Source: Methylococcus capsulatus (lineage in GTDB: Bacteria > Pseudomonadota > Gammaproteobacteria > Methylococcales > Methylococcaceae). From it: a stretch of DNA of 64,000 nucleotides. The stretch is taken from NCBI RefSeq assembly GCF_036864975.1, contig NZ_CP104311.1:3041513-3105512 (forward strand), given 5' to 3'. Made by a program: the position numbers and the translations under genes. This document shows positions 9,690-18,160 of this stretch, in pieces; position 1 is the stretch's first letter, and each line of letters starts with the position of its first letter. The notes beneath the pieces were generated by a model. It searched no databases. It saw only the letters and a program-made list of their open reading frames with translations, and was not told where the DNA came from.

Positions 9690-10196
9690 GGGCAGGGGCG
9701 TCCACTGATAAAGCCAGGTCTCCGTCAAAGCGCCGAAACCGTCACGCAGGAAACAGCGCAAATCGAACGCATGGAGAGGAAGGAATGCCGAGCGAATCGA
9801 CGGACGCACCGTATTTGAAAAAATCGCGGCTGTACGCCACGGGTACGGCGACACCGTGGACGACTTCGTGGATTTGCACCGGATGCGTGAAGAACAGCCC
9901 AAGGTGAAATATCTGCACCTGAAACGGCCGGCCCTTCGGTCCCCAGAGCGAGTGCTCTTTCCTGAATCGGATCGATTGATACGCGTCCCAATCCAGCCCG
10001 GCCAGCCAATCCGGCATGTCGTCTGCGCGACCTTGATAGGGCCCTCGCGACAGACGCCTGGCCTCCTCCCTGAGCCAAGCCTTGCTGAACGGCAGGGTCA
10101 TCGACGCGCCGCTCGCCGGCCTCAGCCAGCCAGAACCGAGGATGCCCAACGTCCCCCTGCGGCGAGCAAGTGTTCCAGCCATTCCCTTCTCGTCAT
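9690..10196 (-). pseudogene. opgG: opgG/mdoG remnant with internal deletion and frameshift
   Basis: Three pieces of a periplasmic glucan biosynthesis protein lie in order on the minus strand. The Tat-like signal start MTRREWLEHLL begins at 10196 and its frame stops at 10122. A frame change then leads into about 100 residues matching the N-terminal OpgG domain (DWDAYQSIRFRKEHSLW, PFQVQIFHLGLFF, PVQIHEVV, YSRDFFKYG, down to about 9808). Another frame change around 9770-9805 joins directly to the OpgG C-terminal end FDLRCFLRDG...LTETWLYQW (9767-9690). A normal OpgG has about 500 residues, so roughly two thirds of the gene is missing. OpgG normally acts in the periplasm on the beta-glucan backbone. 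The protein cannot be functional. Confidence 0.85.
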
Positions 10197-10254
10197 CGCG
10201 TGCCTCCCGATAGGTCCCGGCCGCAAGCGGCCGGCAAACCATGCGAACTCCCCC

Positions 10255-11601
10255 TCAGATTCCGTCCTGCCACACGATCCGTTCTTCTCCGTTCGACTGG
10301 TAAACGAGCTCGCCGGGCTGCCCTGCGCTGGCAACCAGCGGTACCCTCGTCGAATCCTCACTATTGGTAAAGGAAATCAGCAAAGGCGATGCCGCCAGGA
10401 AAACCAAAGCCACCTGACCGGCCCAGACGTTCCGCCAGGCGGACCCCCTCGGGCGCGGCTGGAACCGGACCGGGGCCGGCCCGGCGGCCACGGCCTTCCA
10501 GGGTTTGGAATCCAGCCACTCCAGTACGCCGGCCACGCCGAGCATCAATCCCAAGCCGGCGAGGTTCACCCAGGCGATATCGAACGCTTCCCGCCCCCTC
10601 CAGTCGAGCGCCATCCCCGCGAGGTAGGAGAGCGCCATGGAAAATAGGAACACCGGCAGCGACTGCCGGCCCATTCGCGCGATCCAGCGCGGCAGGGACC
10701 ATTCCAGCCAATGGGGTCTCCAGGACACAAAGCGGTTCATCAAATAGGCCAGCGCCAGGAAATGCATAACACGCAGCAATCCCAGATGGCTCTTGTCCAC
10801 CCAGGGCTCCAGGTGGGCGCGCACGGCGCCCAGGAAGGCGACGCTTTGATAGGTCGGCTCATGGCCGAGCGGAATGGAAACCAGCACGAAGGCCAGGCAC
10901 AGCGTGGTCAGTCGGCGGCCGGCGCGCGGCACCGGAAGCCATCCGGCGCCGAGCCCGAAGCCAGTGAAAAACAGCAATTGCCAGGTAAAAGGATTGAAGA
11001 ACCAGGGGCGGTCGCCGGCAGGCTCTGCCGGCAGCTCCCACCCGAAGTGCCAGGCGCCCAGGTACACGAGCAGGGAAACACCCAGCGCCACGGCGGCATG
11101 GATCCTCGACAGACTCCAGACCAGAGGTACCCAGAGCAGGATCACGAAGTACATCGGCAGGATGTCGAAGAAATTGGGAACGTAGCGGAGACTGAACAGT
11201 GCGGCGATCGCGTCGGGCGTGCTCTCGAAAAAATACCGCAGGTACAGGCGATGGATGTAATCCTCCCCGCCCAACCACCGATTGCCGAATACACAGATCG
11301 CGGCCAGGGCGAAAAACAGCGCGAGATGTGAGAGGTAAATCTGACCGCAGCGGTGAAGGATGCGCAGCGTTCCGAGCCACATTCCCGCCCGCTCGAAACA
11401 TCGCCCGTAGGCCAGGGCGGCGGCGAATCCGGAGAGAAAGACAAAGATTTCCGCGGCGTCGCTGAATCCGAACCGGGACGGGGTATAAAAATACAGGGGG
11501 TTGAACGGAATGTGGTTGACGAAAATGATCATCAGCGCCACGCCCCGGAAAAAATCGAGCCGGACGTTGCGCGAAGGCGCGGTGGAATTCGACGTTTCCA
11601 T
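10255..11601 (-). CDS. opgC: OpgC-like glucan succinyltransferase (acyltransferase family)
   Basis: About 448 residues, ten or more membrane segments. The N-terminus (VRLDFFRGVALMIIFVNHIP, then FGFSDAAEIFVFLSGF) is diagnostic of the OpgC family, inner-membrane enzymes that transfer succinyl groups to osmoregulated periplasmic glucans. The start at 11601 is preceded by a weak GGGAT; a second in-frame ATG lies at 11613. It is immediately upstream of the opgG remnant, so the glucan backbone gene has decayed while the substituting enzyme remains intact. It is divergent from the response regulator gene at 11790. Confidence 0.88.
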   Translation of the reverse strand: METSNSTAPSRNVRLDFFRGVALMIIFVNHIPFNPLYFYTPSRFGFSDAAEIFVFLSGFAAALAYGRCFERAGMWLGTLRILHRCGQIYLSHLALFFALAAICVFGNRWLGGEDYIHRLYLRYFFESTPDAIAALFSLRYVPNFFDILPMYFVILLWVPLVWSLSRIHAAVALGVSLLVYLGAWHFGWELPAEPAGDRPWFFNPFTWQLLFFTGFGLGAGWLPVPRAGRRLTTLCLAFVLVSIPLGHEPTYQSVAFLGAVRAHLEPWVDKSHLGLLRVMHFLALAYLMNRFVSWRPHWLEWSLPRWIARMGRQSLPVFLFSMALSYLAGMALDWRGREAFDIAWVNLAGLGLMLGVAGVLEWLDSKPWKAVAAGPAPVRFQPRPRGSAWRNVWAGQVALVFLAASPLLISFTNSEDSTRVPLVASAGQPGELVYQSNGEERIVWQDGI

Positions 11602-11750
11602 GATTGATCCCATCTGGCGTCACCCCGCCGGGCCGCGGCTTGTGATGGCGCGGATTGCCGGCTCGAACCGATATCGTGCAGACTTTGGCGCTTCTGACGC
11701 ATCGCCCTACGCGGCGCCAAGCTCGTCGTTAACTGTTGAAGTTTAGAGAA

Positions 11751-11774
11751 GAAAGCTTTCATGAACCTTTCATG
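11751..11774. promoter_or_regulatory. Candidate response-regulator operator upstream of its own gene
   Basis: On the plus strand the octamer CTTTCATG occurs twice (11756-11763 and 11767-11774), 11 bases apart, about 16 bases before the regulator start; it overlaps the perfect palindrome GAAAGCTTTC (11751-11760). Read on the minus strand it is TGAAAGGT-N3-TGAAAGCTT, and the same 17 defined bases recur before the efflux operon at 13855-13874. Repeats with one-turn spacing are the usual binding site of OmpR/PhoB-type regulators. The assignment to this regulator is inference. Confidence 0.6.
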
Positions 11775-11789
11775 CCGTGGGGACGACCG

Positions 11790-12464
11790 ATGAGGATTCT
11801 GCTCGTCGAGGACGATGAAACCCTGGCCGACGGCCTCTCGCGCAGCCTGGCCGAGGACGGTTTCGACCTCACCGTTGCCGCGACGGGAACCTATGCCGAC
11901 AGCGCCCTGCGTACCCACGATTACGATCTGATCATTCTGGACCTCGGCCTCCCGGACATCGACGGAACAGAAGTCCTCAGACTGCTGCGGGCCAGGAAGT
12001 CGCCGGTGCCGGTCCTCATCCTGACAGCCCGGGACAGACTGGACGACCGGATCGGCGGTCTGGAGCTGGGCGCCGACGATTACATGACCAAGCCTTTCGA
12101 TCTGCGGGAGCTCGAAGCGCGGGTGCGGGCCCTGATCCGGCGCAGCCATGGCGGCTTCGGTCACGACGTCGTGTGCGGCCCCCTCGTTCTCAGAACGCTC
12201 GACCGCCAGGTCCATGTGAATGGTGAACCGCTGCTGCTGCCTTCCCGCGAATATGGCGTGCTGGAGGCTCTGCTGCTGCAGGCGGGCCGGGTGGTCAGCA
12301 AGGACCGGATCGCCCTGCGTCTGGCGAGCGGCGGCGACGAGCTGGCAGACAACGCCATCGAAGTCTATGTGCACCGCCTGCGCCGCCGCCTCGACGATCT
12401 CGGCATTCGCATCAGGACGGTGCGCGGCCTCGGCTACCTGCTGGAGCGGCCTGCCGATGAATAA
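11790..12464 (+). CDS. OmpR/PhoB-family response regulator, probably metal-responsive
   Basis: A 224-residue regulator. The receiver domain (1-118) has the acidic pocket VEDD, phospho-acceptor Asp51 (LIILDLGLPD) and the conserved Lys in TKPFD. A winged-helix DNA-binding domain (about 125-222) ends with VRGLGYLLE. The start at MRILLVEDD (11790) was chosen over the longer ORF because it fits the family and the upstream part contains the candidate operator. Its stop overlaps the start of the histidine kinase gene by 8 bases. Its position directly before a CzcCBA-type operon suggests that it controls metal efflux. Confidence 0.9.
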   Translation: MRILLVEDDETLADGLSRSLAEDGFDLTVAATGTYADSALRTHDYDLIILDLGLPDIDGTEVLRLLRARKSPVPVLILTARDRLDDRIGGLELGADDYMTKPFDLRELEARVRALIRRSHGGFGHDVVCGPLVLRTLDRQVHVNGEPLLLPSREYGVLEALLLQAGRVVSKDRIALRLASGGDELADNAIEVYVHRLRRRLDDLGIRIRTVRGLGYLLERPADE

Positions 12465-13857
12465 GCCGCGCAGCCTGCGGACCCAGCTGCTGCTGCGGCT
12501 GACCTTGCCACTGGCTTTCGTCGTGATGCTCGACGCGGCGGTGTCCTATTTCGTCGCCCTGCACTACGCGGACAGAGCCTACGACCGCTGGCTGCTGGAT
12601 TCCGCCCGATCGCTCGCCCAGCAGGTCAAGGGACAGAAGGACAAAATCACTTTCGAGCTTCCTCCCATCGCAGTCGAAATGTTCCGCTGGGACGACATGG
12701 ACAAGACCTTTTTCAAGGTCGAGTCGCTCGGCGGAGGATTCATGGCGGGTGACAAAGCCCTATCCAGCCCCTCGATACCGCCGGAGGAGCGGGACCGTCC
12801 CTATTTTTCCAACGGCGAAATCGGGGGCAAACCGATCCGGATCGTGTCGGTGCTGACAGCTCCCACGGCGGCATCCGGGGAAGTGCTGGTTTCCGTGGCG
12901 GAGACGCTGAACAAACGCCGCGGCATGATGAGCGAGATTCTCTTCGCGGTGGTGCTGCCCCAAATCCTGCTGGTGCTGGTCACCGGCCTTCACATCTGGA
13001 CTGGCGTCAACCGAGGGCTCCAGCCGCTGCGCAACCTGGCACGCATCATCGCCGGCCGGTCCGCCCGGGACCTCGACCCCATCCCGGATACCGATGTTCC
13101 ACTCGAGGTGCGCTCCCTCACTCACACCATCAACGAACTCCTGCAACGCCTGGCAGCGTCGATGGCGACCCAGCGGCGTTTCATCGAAAACGCCGCGCAC
13201 CAGCTTCGCACCCCTTTGGCCGGCCTCAAGATCCAGGCAGAGCGGGCATTGCGCGCGCAAGACCCGGAAACGATGAGGCCAGCACTGAGCCACATCAAAA
13301 ACTCCGCCGACCGGGTCGCCCATCTGAGCGATCAACTGCTGGTACTGGCCCGTTCCGAGGCCACGGCGCAGGATCGCCAAAACTTCGCCGCGGTGAACCT
13401 GGGCACGCTGGTACGGGACTGCTGCATGGACTGGGCACCCAAGGCGCTGGAGCGGGACATGGAACTGGAACTCCGAGCGCCGGAGGAGCCCATCTTCATC
13501 GGCGGCAACGCGGATTTGCTACGCGAACTCCTCAACAACCTGCTGGACAATGCCCTCCGCTACGGCAGGGCCGGCGGTCAGATCGCCGTGAAACTCGACG
13601 GCCCGCCCCGGACGGCTTTGATCGTCGACGACGATGGTCCCGGTATCGAACCGGCTGAAGCAGGCAAGGTCTTCGAACGGTTTTACCGCGTCCCCGGCAG
13701 CCCCGGCGACGGATGTGGCCTGGGTCTGGCGATCGTCAAGGAAATCGCCGACCTGCACGGTGCCCGACTGCACGTTTCCCACTCGTGTTTCGACAGCGGC
13801 ACACGCATCGAAGTCGCTTTCGGGCGGCAACCGGTGGAAGGTCTGGACCGCCGCTGA
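12457..13857 (+). CDS. Sensor histidine kinase (TctE/QseC type)
   Basis: A 466-residue inner-membrane kinase. It has a membrane segment near 14-35, a periplasmic sensor region (about 36-165), a second membrane segment (about 170-187), HAMP, then a HisKA box with His248 in AAHQLRTP, and an HATPase domain with N-box NLLDNALRYG, DDDGPGIEP, FERFYR and GCGLGLAIVKEI. The N-terminal sensor region resembles that of the two-component kinases with a 2CSK_N domain. The start at 12457 lies inside the end of the regulator gene. It would autophosphorylate and signal to the partner at 11790-12464; the stimulus is probably a metal, judged from the efflux genes that follow. Confidence 0.9.
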   Translation: MNKPRSLRTQLLLRLTLPLAFVVMLDAAVSYFVALHYADRAYDRWLLDSARSLAQQVKGQKDKITFELPPIAVEMFRWDDMDKTFFKVESLGGGFMAGDKALSSPSIPPEERDRPYFSNGEIGGKPIRIVSVLTAPTAASGEVLVSVAETLNKRRGMMSEILFAVVLPQILLVLVTGLHIWTGVNRGLQPLRNLARIIAGRSARDLDPIPDTDVPLEVRSLTHTINELLQRLAASMATQRRFIENAAHQLRTPLAGLKIQAERALRAQDPETMRPALSHIKNSADRVAHLSDQLLVLARSEATAQDRQNFAAVNLGTLVRDCCMDWAPKALERDMELELRAPEEPIFIGGNADLLRELLNNLLDNALRYGRAGGQIAVKLDGPPRTALIVDDDGPGIEPAEAGKVFERFYRVPGSPGDGCGLGLAIVKEIADLHGARLHVSHSCFDSGTRIEVAFGRQPVEGLDRR

Positions 13858-13876
13858 AAGGTATCTGAAAGCTTCC
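13853..13876. promoter_or_regulatory. Second copy of the regulator operator, before the metal efflux operon
   Basis: The sequence CTGAAAG-GTAT-CTGAAAG (13854-13871) overlaps the stop of the kinase gene and lies about 45 bases before the start of the membrane fusion protein. With the following CTT it matches the minus-strand reading of the repeat at 11751-11774 in 17 of 20 positions (TGAAAGGT, three variable bases, TGAAAGCTT). The same 11-base period is kept. A regulated promoter for the RND operon is therefore expected in 13860-13917. Confidence 0.6.
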
Positions 13877-13917
13877 ACGCATAGCATGGGCAACCCCAGC
13901 GCTTCCCCTGTCGTCCC

Positions 13918-15048
13918 ATGTCTTTTCCATCCCGGCTCGCATTGTTCGGTTTCCTGTGCTTTTCCGCCTGTGAACAAAATGATATCGGGCGAATCGATCG
14001 TCCTCGGCCGGGTCCGTCATCGTCGGCGGACATCCGGGAAATCCGCGGGCCGGCCACGGTTTCGCTGAGACCGGAATCCCTGCCCTATCTCGTCATCCAG
14101 GAAATCCATCCGGAAGCATTCGACGCTTCGATTTCGGCGCCCGCCAAAGTCGACTTCCGCACCAAAGCCGTTTCGGCCGCGGGCACGATCGTCCCCGGAC
14201 GTGTCACCCAGGTGCATGCGCAGATTGGCGAGCGTATCAGAGCCGGCGCGCCGCTGGCTACGCTAGTCAGCGCCGACGCGGCCCAGATGCGCTCGGATTT
14301 CTCCCGCGCCGAGGCCGAGTTGAGCCGTGCCGAAGACAGGCGCCGGCGCCAGGAGGAAATGGCTCGCCGCGGCGTCGGCCTGGAGGTCGAACGGATGGAA
14401 GCCGAGACGGAGTACCGCCAGGCCCGCACCGAATACGAGCGCAGCCGCGACCTCCTCCAACTCATCGGGGATGGCCGCGGGGGCGAGGTCGTCGTCCGGG
14501 CGCCGATAGACAGCGTAGTTCTGAAGGCCCATGTCTCCGTGGGCGCCGCGGTGGGGCCGGGGTCGCCCCTGTTCGACCTTGGCGAGCCTTCCGCCGCCTG
14601 GATCGTGGCCGACGTGTTCGAAAACGACCTGCTGCTGGTGGAGGTCGGCGCCAAGGCTTCGATCGAACTCGCTTCGCTGCCGAACGCCATTTCCGGCCAT
14701 GTGGTGGGCGAGAGCGCGGCCATCCAGAACGAACTCCGGCGCGCCTCGGTGTTCGTCGAACCGGACGACCCCACGGTTCCGCTGCGGCCCGGCATGTACG
14801 CGAGAGTATCGATCACCGTATCGGAGCCCGGCCGGATCGTCCTGCCCACCTCGGCCGTGCTGATAAAAGACGGGCGGGAAACCTTTGTCTACGTGGAGAA
14901 GGAACCGGGGATCTTCGAAGCCCGCCCGGTGCGGGCGGGGCAGTCGCGGGCCGGCATGACGCCCATCCTCGAGGGGCTCTCCGGGGGTGAACGCGTGGTG
15001 GTGAAAGGTGCCCTGCTCCTGGATGGCGAAGCCGCCATGCTCTTGTAA
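13918..15048 (+). CDS. RND efflux membrane fusion lipoprotein (CzcB-like)
   Basis: A 376-residue periplasmic adaptor with a lipobox-like FSAC at residues 15-18. The order is beta-barrel/lipoyl halves (about 80-115, RVTQVHAQIGERIRAGAPLATL), a coiled-coil hairpin rich in Arg/Glu (about 120-180), the second lipoyl half (VVVRAPIDSVVLKAHVSVGAAV), and a beta-barrel/membrane-proximal domain ending in LSGGERVVVKGALLLDGE. This is the CusB/CzcB architecture. It links the inner-membrane pump to the outer-membrane channel encoded by the next two genes. Substrate specificity is inferred from the pump. Confidence 0.88.
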   Translation: MSFPSRLALFGFLCFSACEQNDIGRIDRPRPGPSSSADIREIRGPATVSLRPESLPYLVIQEIHPEAFDASISAPAKVDFRTKAVSAAGTIVPGRVTQVHAQIGERIRAGAPLATLVSADAAQMRSDFSRAEAELSRAEDRRRRQEEMARRGVGLEVERMEAETEYRQARTEYERSRDLLQLIGDGRGGEVVVRAPIDSVVLKAHVSVGAAVGPGSPLFDLGEPSAAWIVADVFENDLLLVEVGAKASIELASLPNAISGHVVGESAAIQNELRRASVFVEPDDPTVPLRPGMYARVSITVSEPGRIVLPTSAVLIKDGRETFVYVEKEPGIFEARPVRAGQSRAGMTPILEGLSGGERVVVKGALLLDGEAAMLL

Positions 15049-15058
15049 GGATGCGATT

Positions 15059-18000
15059 ATGCTGAAGCTGCTGATCGAGCATTGCGTGCACCGGCGCGTA
15101 GCCACCATCGTAGTTATCGCCGTCATCGCCCTTTACGGTATTCACGCCTATCTGGAAACGCCCATCGAAGCCTATCCGGATGTCACCAATACCCAGGTGA
15201 CCGTCATCAGCCTCATGCCCGGTTATGCACCGGAAGAAGTGGAGCGGCAGGTCACCATCCCCCTGGAACGTGTTCTCAACGGCACGCCGGACATGCTGCA
15301 AATGCGCAGCCAGGCCCTGTTCGGCCTCTCCCTGATCACCATCACCTTCCAGGATGGCATCGACAGTTTCCGGTCGAGAACGCTGATTTCCGAGCGGATG
15401 GCCGGCGCCGAGATGCCGGAAGGCGTCACCCCCGTGCTCGCCCCGGACTACACGCCTCTGGGGGAAATCTACAAGTTCGTGATGGTGAGCGACCGCCATA
15501 CGCTTTACGACCTGCGGTCCGAAATGGAGTGGAACGTCTCCCGCGTGCTGCGCCAGGTCCAAGGCGTCGCCGACGTGCTGACCTTTGGCGGCTACTACAA
15601 GGAAATCCACGTCGAAATCGATCCGGTGCGGCTCGAATCCTTCGGCCTGACCCTGGAGGACGTCAACCAGGCGATCGCCCGGTCCAACCGTAACGTGGGC
15701 GCCGGGTTCCTCCGCCACGGAGACCAGCAGATGGTGATCCGGGGCGTTGGTTACCTCGCATCGCCCGAGGACGTCAAGCAGGTCGTCCTGAAAAGCGCAG
15801 GCGGTACGCCGGTAACCGTGGGCGACGTAGCACGCCTGGTCCAGGCCTACACGCCCCGCCAAGGCGCCGTGGGCCTGGACCACCGGAAAGAGGCCGTGGA
15901 GGGCATCGTGCTGCTGCGGCGGGGACAGAACCCCTCGAAAGTGCTGGAAGCCGTCCACAGCAAGGTGGAGGAGCTGAACAGCCGGATCCTCCCCGCCGGA
16001 ATGAGGATAGAACCCTTCCTCGACCGGACCGAACTGGTCGACAACACCCTGCACACGGTCTACGACAACCTGCTGCACGGGTTTCTGCTGGTGGTGGCTG
16101 TGGTCTGGCTGTTTCTGCGCAGCATCCGCGGCTCTCTGATCGTCGCCCTGGTCATCCCGCTGTCCCTCCTCGCGGCGTTTTCCGGGCTCTATCAGCTCGG
16201 CCTCCCGGCCAATCTCATTTCCATGGGGGCGATCGATTTCGGAATCATCCTCGACGGCGCAGTGGTCCTGGTGGAAAACGTGATTCACCTTGCCACCTGC
16301 CGCCGTCCGGAAAGCCGGCGCGAGATGCTGCGCCTGATCATCGCCGCGGCGCTCGAAGTGGCCAAACCGACATTCTTCGCGATGCTGATCATCATCGCCG
16401 CGCTCATCCCCGTATATACCCTGGAGCGTGTGGAAGGCCGCATCTTCCGCCCGCTGGCCTTCACGTACAGCTTCGCTCTCGCCGGCGGCCTGGTGTTCGC
16501 GCTGACCCTGGTGCCGGCGCTGTGCGCCGCCTTCATCCGGCCCCGGCACGCCGTGATCGAGGAACCGGCGTTCCTGGCATCCCTGCGCTGGGTTTACGGA
16601 CACGTCTTGAAGCTGGCATTGGAGCGGCGTGGCGGAACCCTGGTCGTGGCGTTCCTGCTCCTGTTCGCCGGCGGAGTCGCGGGAACCCGGCTCGGAAGCG
16701 AATTCCTGCCCGAGCTGGACGAAGGCGACGTTCACTTGTTCGTCGAGATGCCGGCGAGCATCGCGCTGGCCAAGGGACAGGAGGTCTTGCTCGACATGCG
16801 CGAGCGCCTGCTCGGGTTTCCCGAGGTCAAGAGCATTCTCAGCCAGCAGGGCCGTTCCGAGGATGGCACCGACAACGAGGGCGTGAACATGAGCGAAACC
16901 TTCGTCCACCTGAAGCCTCGGGCGCAATGGCGCCCAGGGCTGGAGAAAGCCCGGCTAATCGATGAGATGCGAGACTCCCTCGCCGCGATCCCCAGCGTCC
17001 GCTTCAATTTCTCCCAACCCATCAAGGACAACGTCGAGGAGGCCGTCAGCGGCGTCCGCGGGAAGGTCGTGCTCAAGATCTACGGCGCCGACCTGGAAAA
17101 GATGCGCGTCACCCTGGAACATGCGAGGGCGGTGCTGAAAGACATCCCCGGGGTCATCGACCTGGACCTTTACCGGGAGTCGGTGGTGCCGCAGCTCCAG
17201 TTGAAGCTGGACCGGCCGGCTCTGGCCCGGCATGGAATCGACGTCGATGCGGCCCAGAACGCCATCGAAACCGGCCTGGCGGGCAAGATCGTCACCGAAC
17301 TCTGGGAGGGTGAACGCCCCGTGCCGGTGCGGGTGATCCTCCCCGGCACCGAACGCGGCGACATGGAGCGCATTGCGAACCTGATGCTGCCCACCCCCGG
17401 AGGCGCTCGGATTCCGCTGCGGGAGGTCGCCGACCTGCGCATCGAGCGCGGCCGGACCTCCATCGAAAGGGAGGCGAACCGGCGGTTCCTCGCGCTCAAA
17501 TTCAATATCGAAGGTCGCGACCTCGGATCGGTCGTGCGCGACGCGTCGCTCGCGGTCGAAACCGCCGTCGAAGTGCCGGAAGGCCACTTCCTGGTCTGGG
17601 GCGGCGAATTCGAGAATCAGCAACGGGCGATGACGCGCTTGGCCGTCGCCGTCCCCGTGGCGGTTCTGGTCGTCTTCGCGCTTCTCTACGGCGCATTGCA
17701 ATCCGCCCGTAGCGCCCTCGCCATCCTGGCATGCGTGCCTTTCGCCTTGGTCGGCGGCGTATTCATCCTGCTGTGGAGCGGAATACCCCTGTCGGTGAGC
17801 GCCGCCATCGGCTTCATCGCCTTGCTGGGCCAAGTTTCGCTGATGGGACTCCTGGTCCTGAGCGCCGCCGAACAGCGCCGGCGCCAAGGCATGCGTCTGT
17901 TCGACGCCATCCGGGAGGGAGCGGTGGAGCGGCTTCGTCCGGTGCTGATGGCCTCGATGCTGGCGCTGCTCGGCCTGCTTCCCATGGCGCTGTCCACCGG

Positions 18001-18160
18001 CATCGGCAGTGAAACCCAGCGCCCCTTCGCCATGGTCATCGTCGGCGGCATGTTCACGACGTTTTTCGTGGCGATGTTCGTCCTGCCGGCGATCTACTCC
18101 TTCATCACGCCCAAACTGCTGCTGTCGCCCGAAACGGCCGACGAATTGCTCGAACGATGA
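15059..18160 (+). CDS. Heavy-metal RND efflux pump (CzcA-like)
   Basis: A 1033-residue proton-driven transporter with 12 membrane segments and two large periplasmic loops. The start at 15059 (MLKLLIEHC) was preferred to the longer ORF, which overlaps the previous gene. TM4 carries D393-FGIILDGAVVLVEN, the signature of the HME-RND pumps for divalent Zn/Co/Cd/Ni (CzcA/CnrA-like). Monovalent Cu/Ag pumps of the CusA type have a different sequence here. Typical blocks such as ETPIEAYPDVTNTQV and the RPVLMASMLALLGLLPMA stretch near the end are present. It forms an operon with the adaptor (10 bases apart) and the outer-membrane channel (4-base overlap). Confidence 0.92.
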   Translation: MLKLLIEHCVHRRVATIVVIAVIALYGIHAYLETPIEAYPDVTNTQVTVISLMPGYAPEEVERQVTIPLERVLNGTPDMLQMRSQALFGLSLITITFQDGIDSFRSRTLISERMAGAEMPEGVTPVLAPDYTPLGEIYKFVMVSDRHTLYDLRSEMEWNVSRVLRQVQGVADVLTFGGYYKEIHVEIDPVRLESFGLTLEDVNQAIARSNRNVGAGFLRHGDQQMVIRGVGYLASPEDVKQVVLKSAGGTPVTVGDVARLVQAYTPRQGAVGLDHRKEAVEGIVLLRRGQNPSKVLEAVHSKVEELNSRILPAGMRIEPFLDRTELVDNTLHTVYDNLLHGFLLVVAVVWLFLRSIRGSLIVALVIPLSLLAAFSGLYQLGLPANLISMGAIDFGIILDGAVVLVENVIHLATCRRPESRREMLRLIIAAALEVAKPTFFAMLIIIAALIPVYTLERVEGRIFRPLAFTYSFALAGGLVFALTLVPALCAAFIRPRHAVIEEPAFLASLRWVYGHVLKLALERRGGTLVVAFLLLFAGGVAGTRLGSEFLPELDEGDVHLFVEMPASIALAKGQEVLLDMRERLLGFPEVKSILSQQGRSEDGTDNEGVNMSETFVHLKPRAQWRPGLEKARLIDEMRDSLAAIPSVRFNFSQPIKDNVEEAVSGVRGKVVLKIYGADLEKMRVTLEHARAVLKDIPGVIDLDLYRESVVPQLQLKLDRPALARHGIDVDAAQNAIETGLAGKIVTELWEGERPVPVRVILPGTERGDMERIANLMLPTPGGARIPLREVADLRIERGRTSIEREANRRFLALKFNIEGRDLGSVVRDASLAVETAVEVPEGHFLVWGGEFENQQRAMTRLAVAVPVAVLVVFALLYGALQSARSALAILACVPFALVGGVFILLWSGIPLSVSAAIGFIALLGQVSLMGLLVLSAAEQRRRQGMRLFDAIREGAVERLRPVLMASMLALLGLLPMALSTGIGSETQRPFAMVIVGGMFTTFFVAMFVLPAIYSFITPKLLLSPETADELLER

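Noticed and set aside
14813-16927. A 704-codon ORF on the minus strand opposite the RND adaptor and pump
   Set aside because: It mirrors czcA codon structure in GC-rich DNA; its product is low-complexity, rich in His, Gln, Arg and Gly, without any domain.
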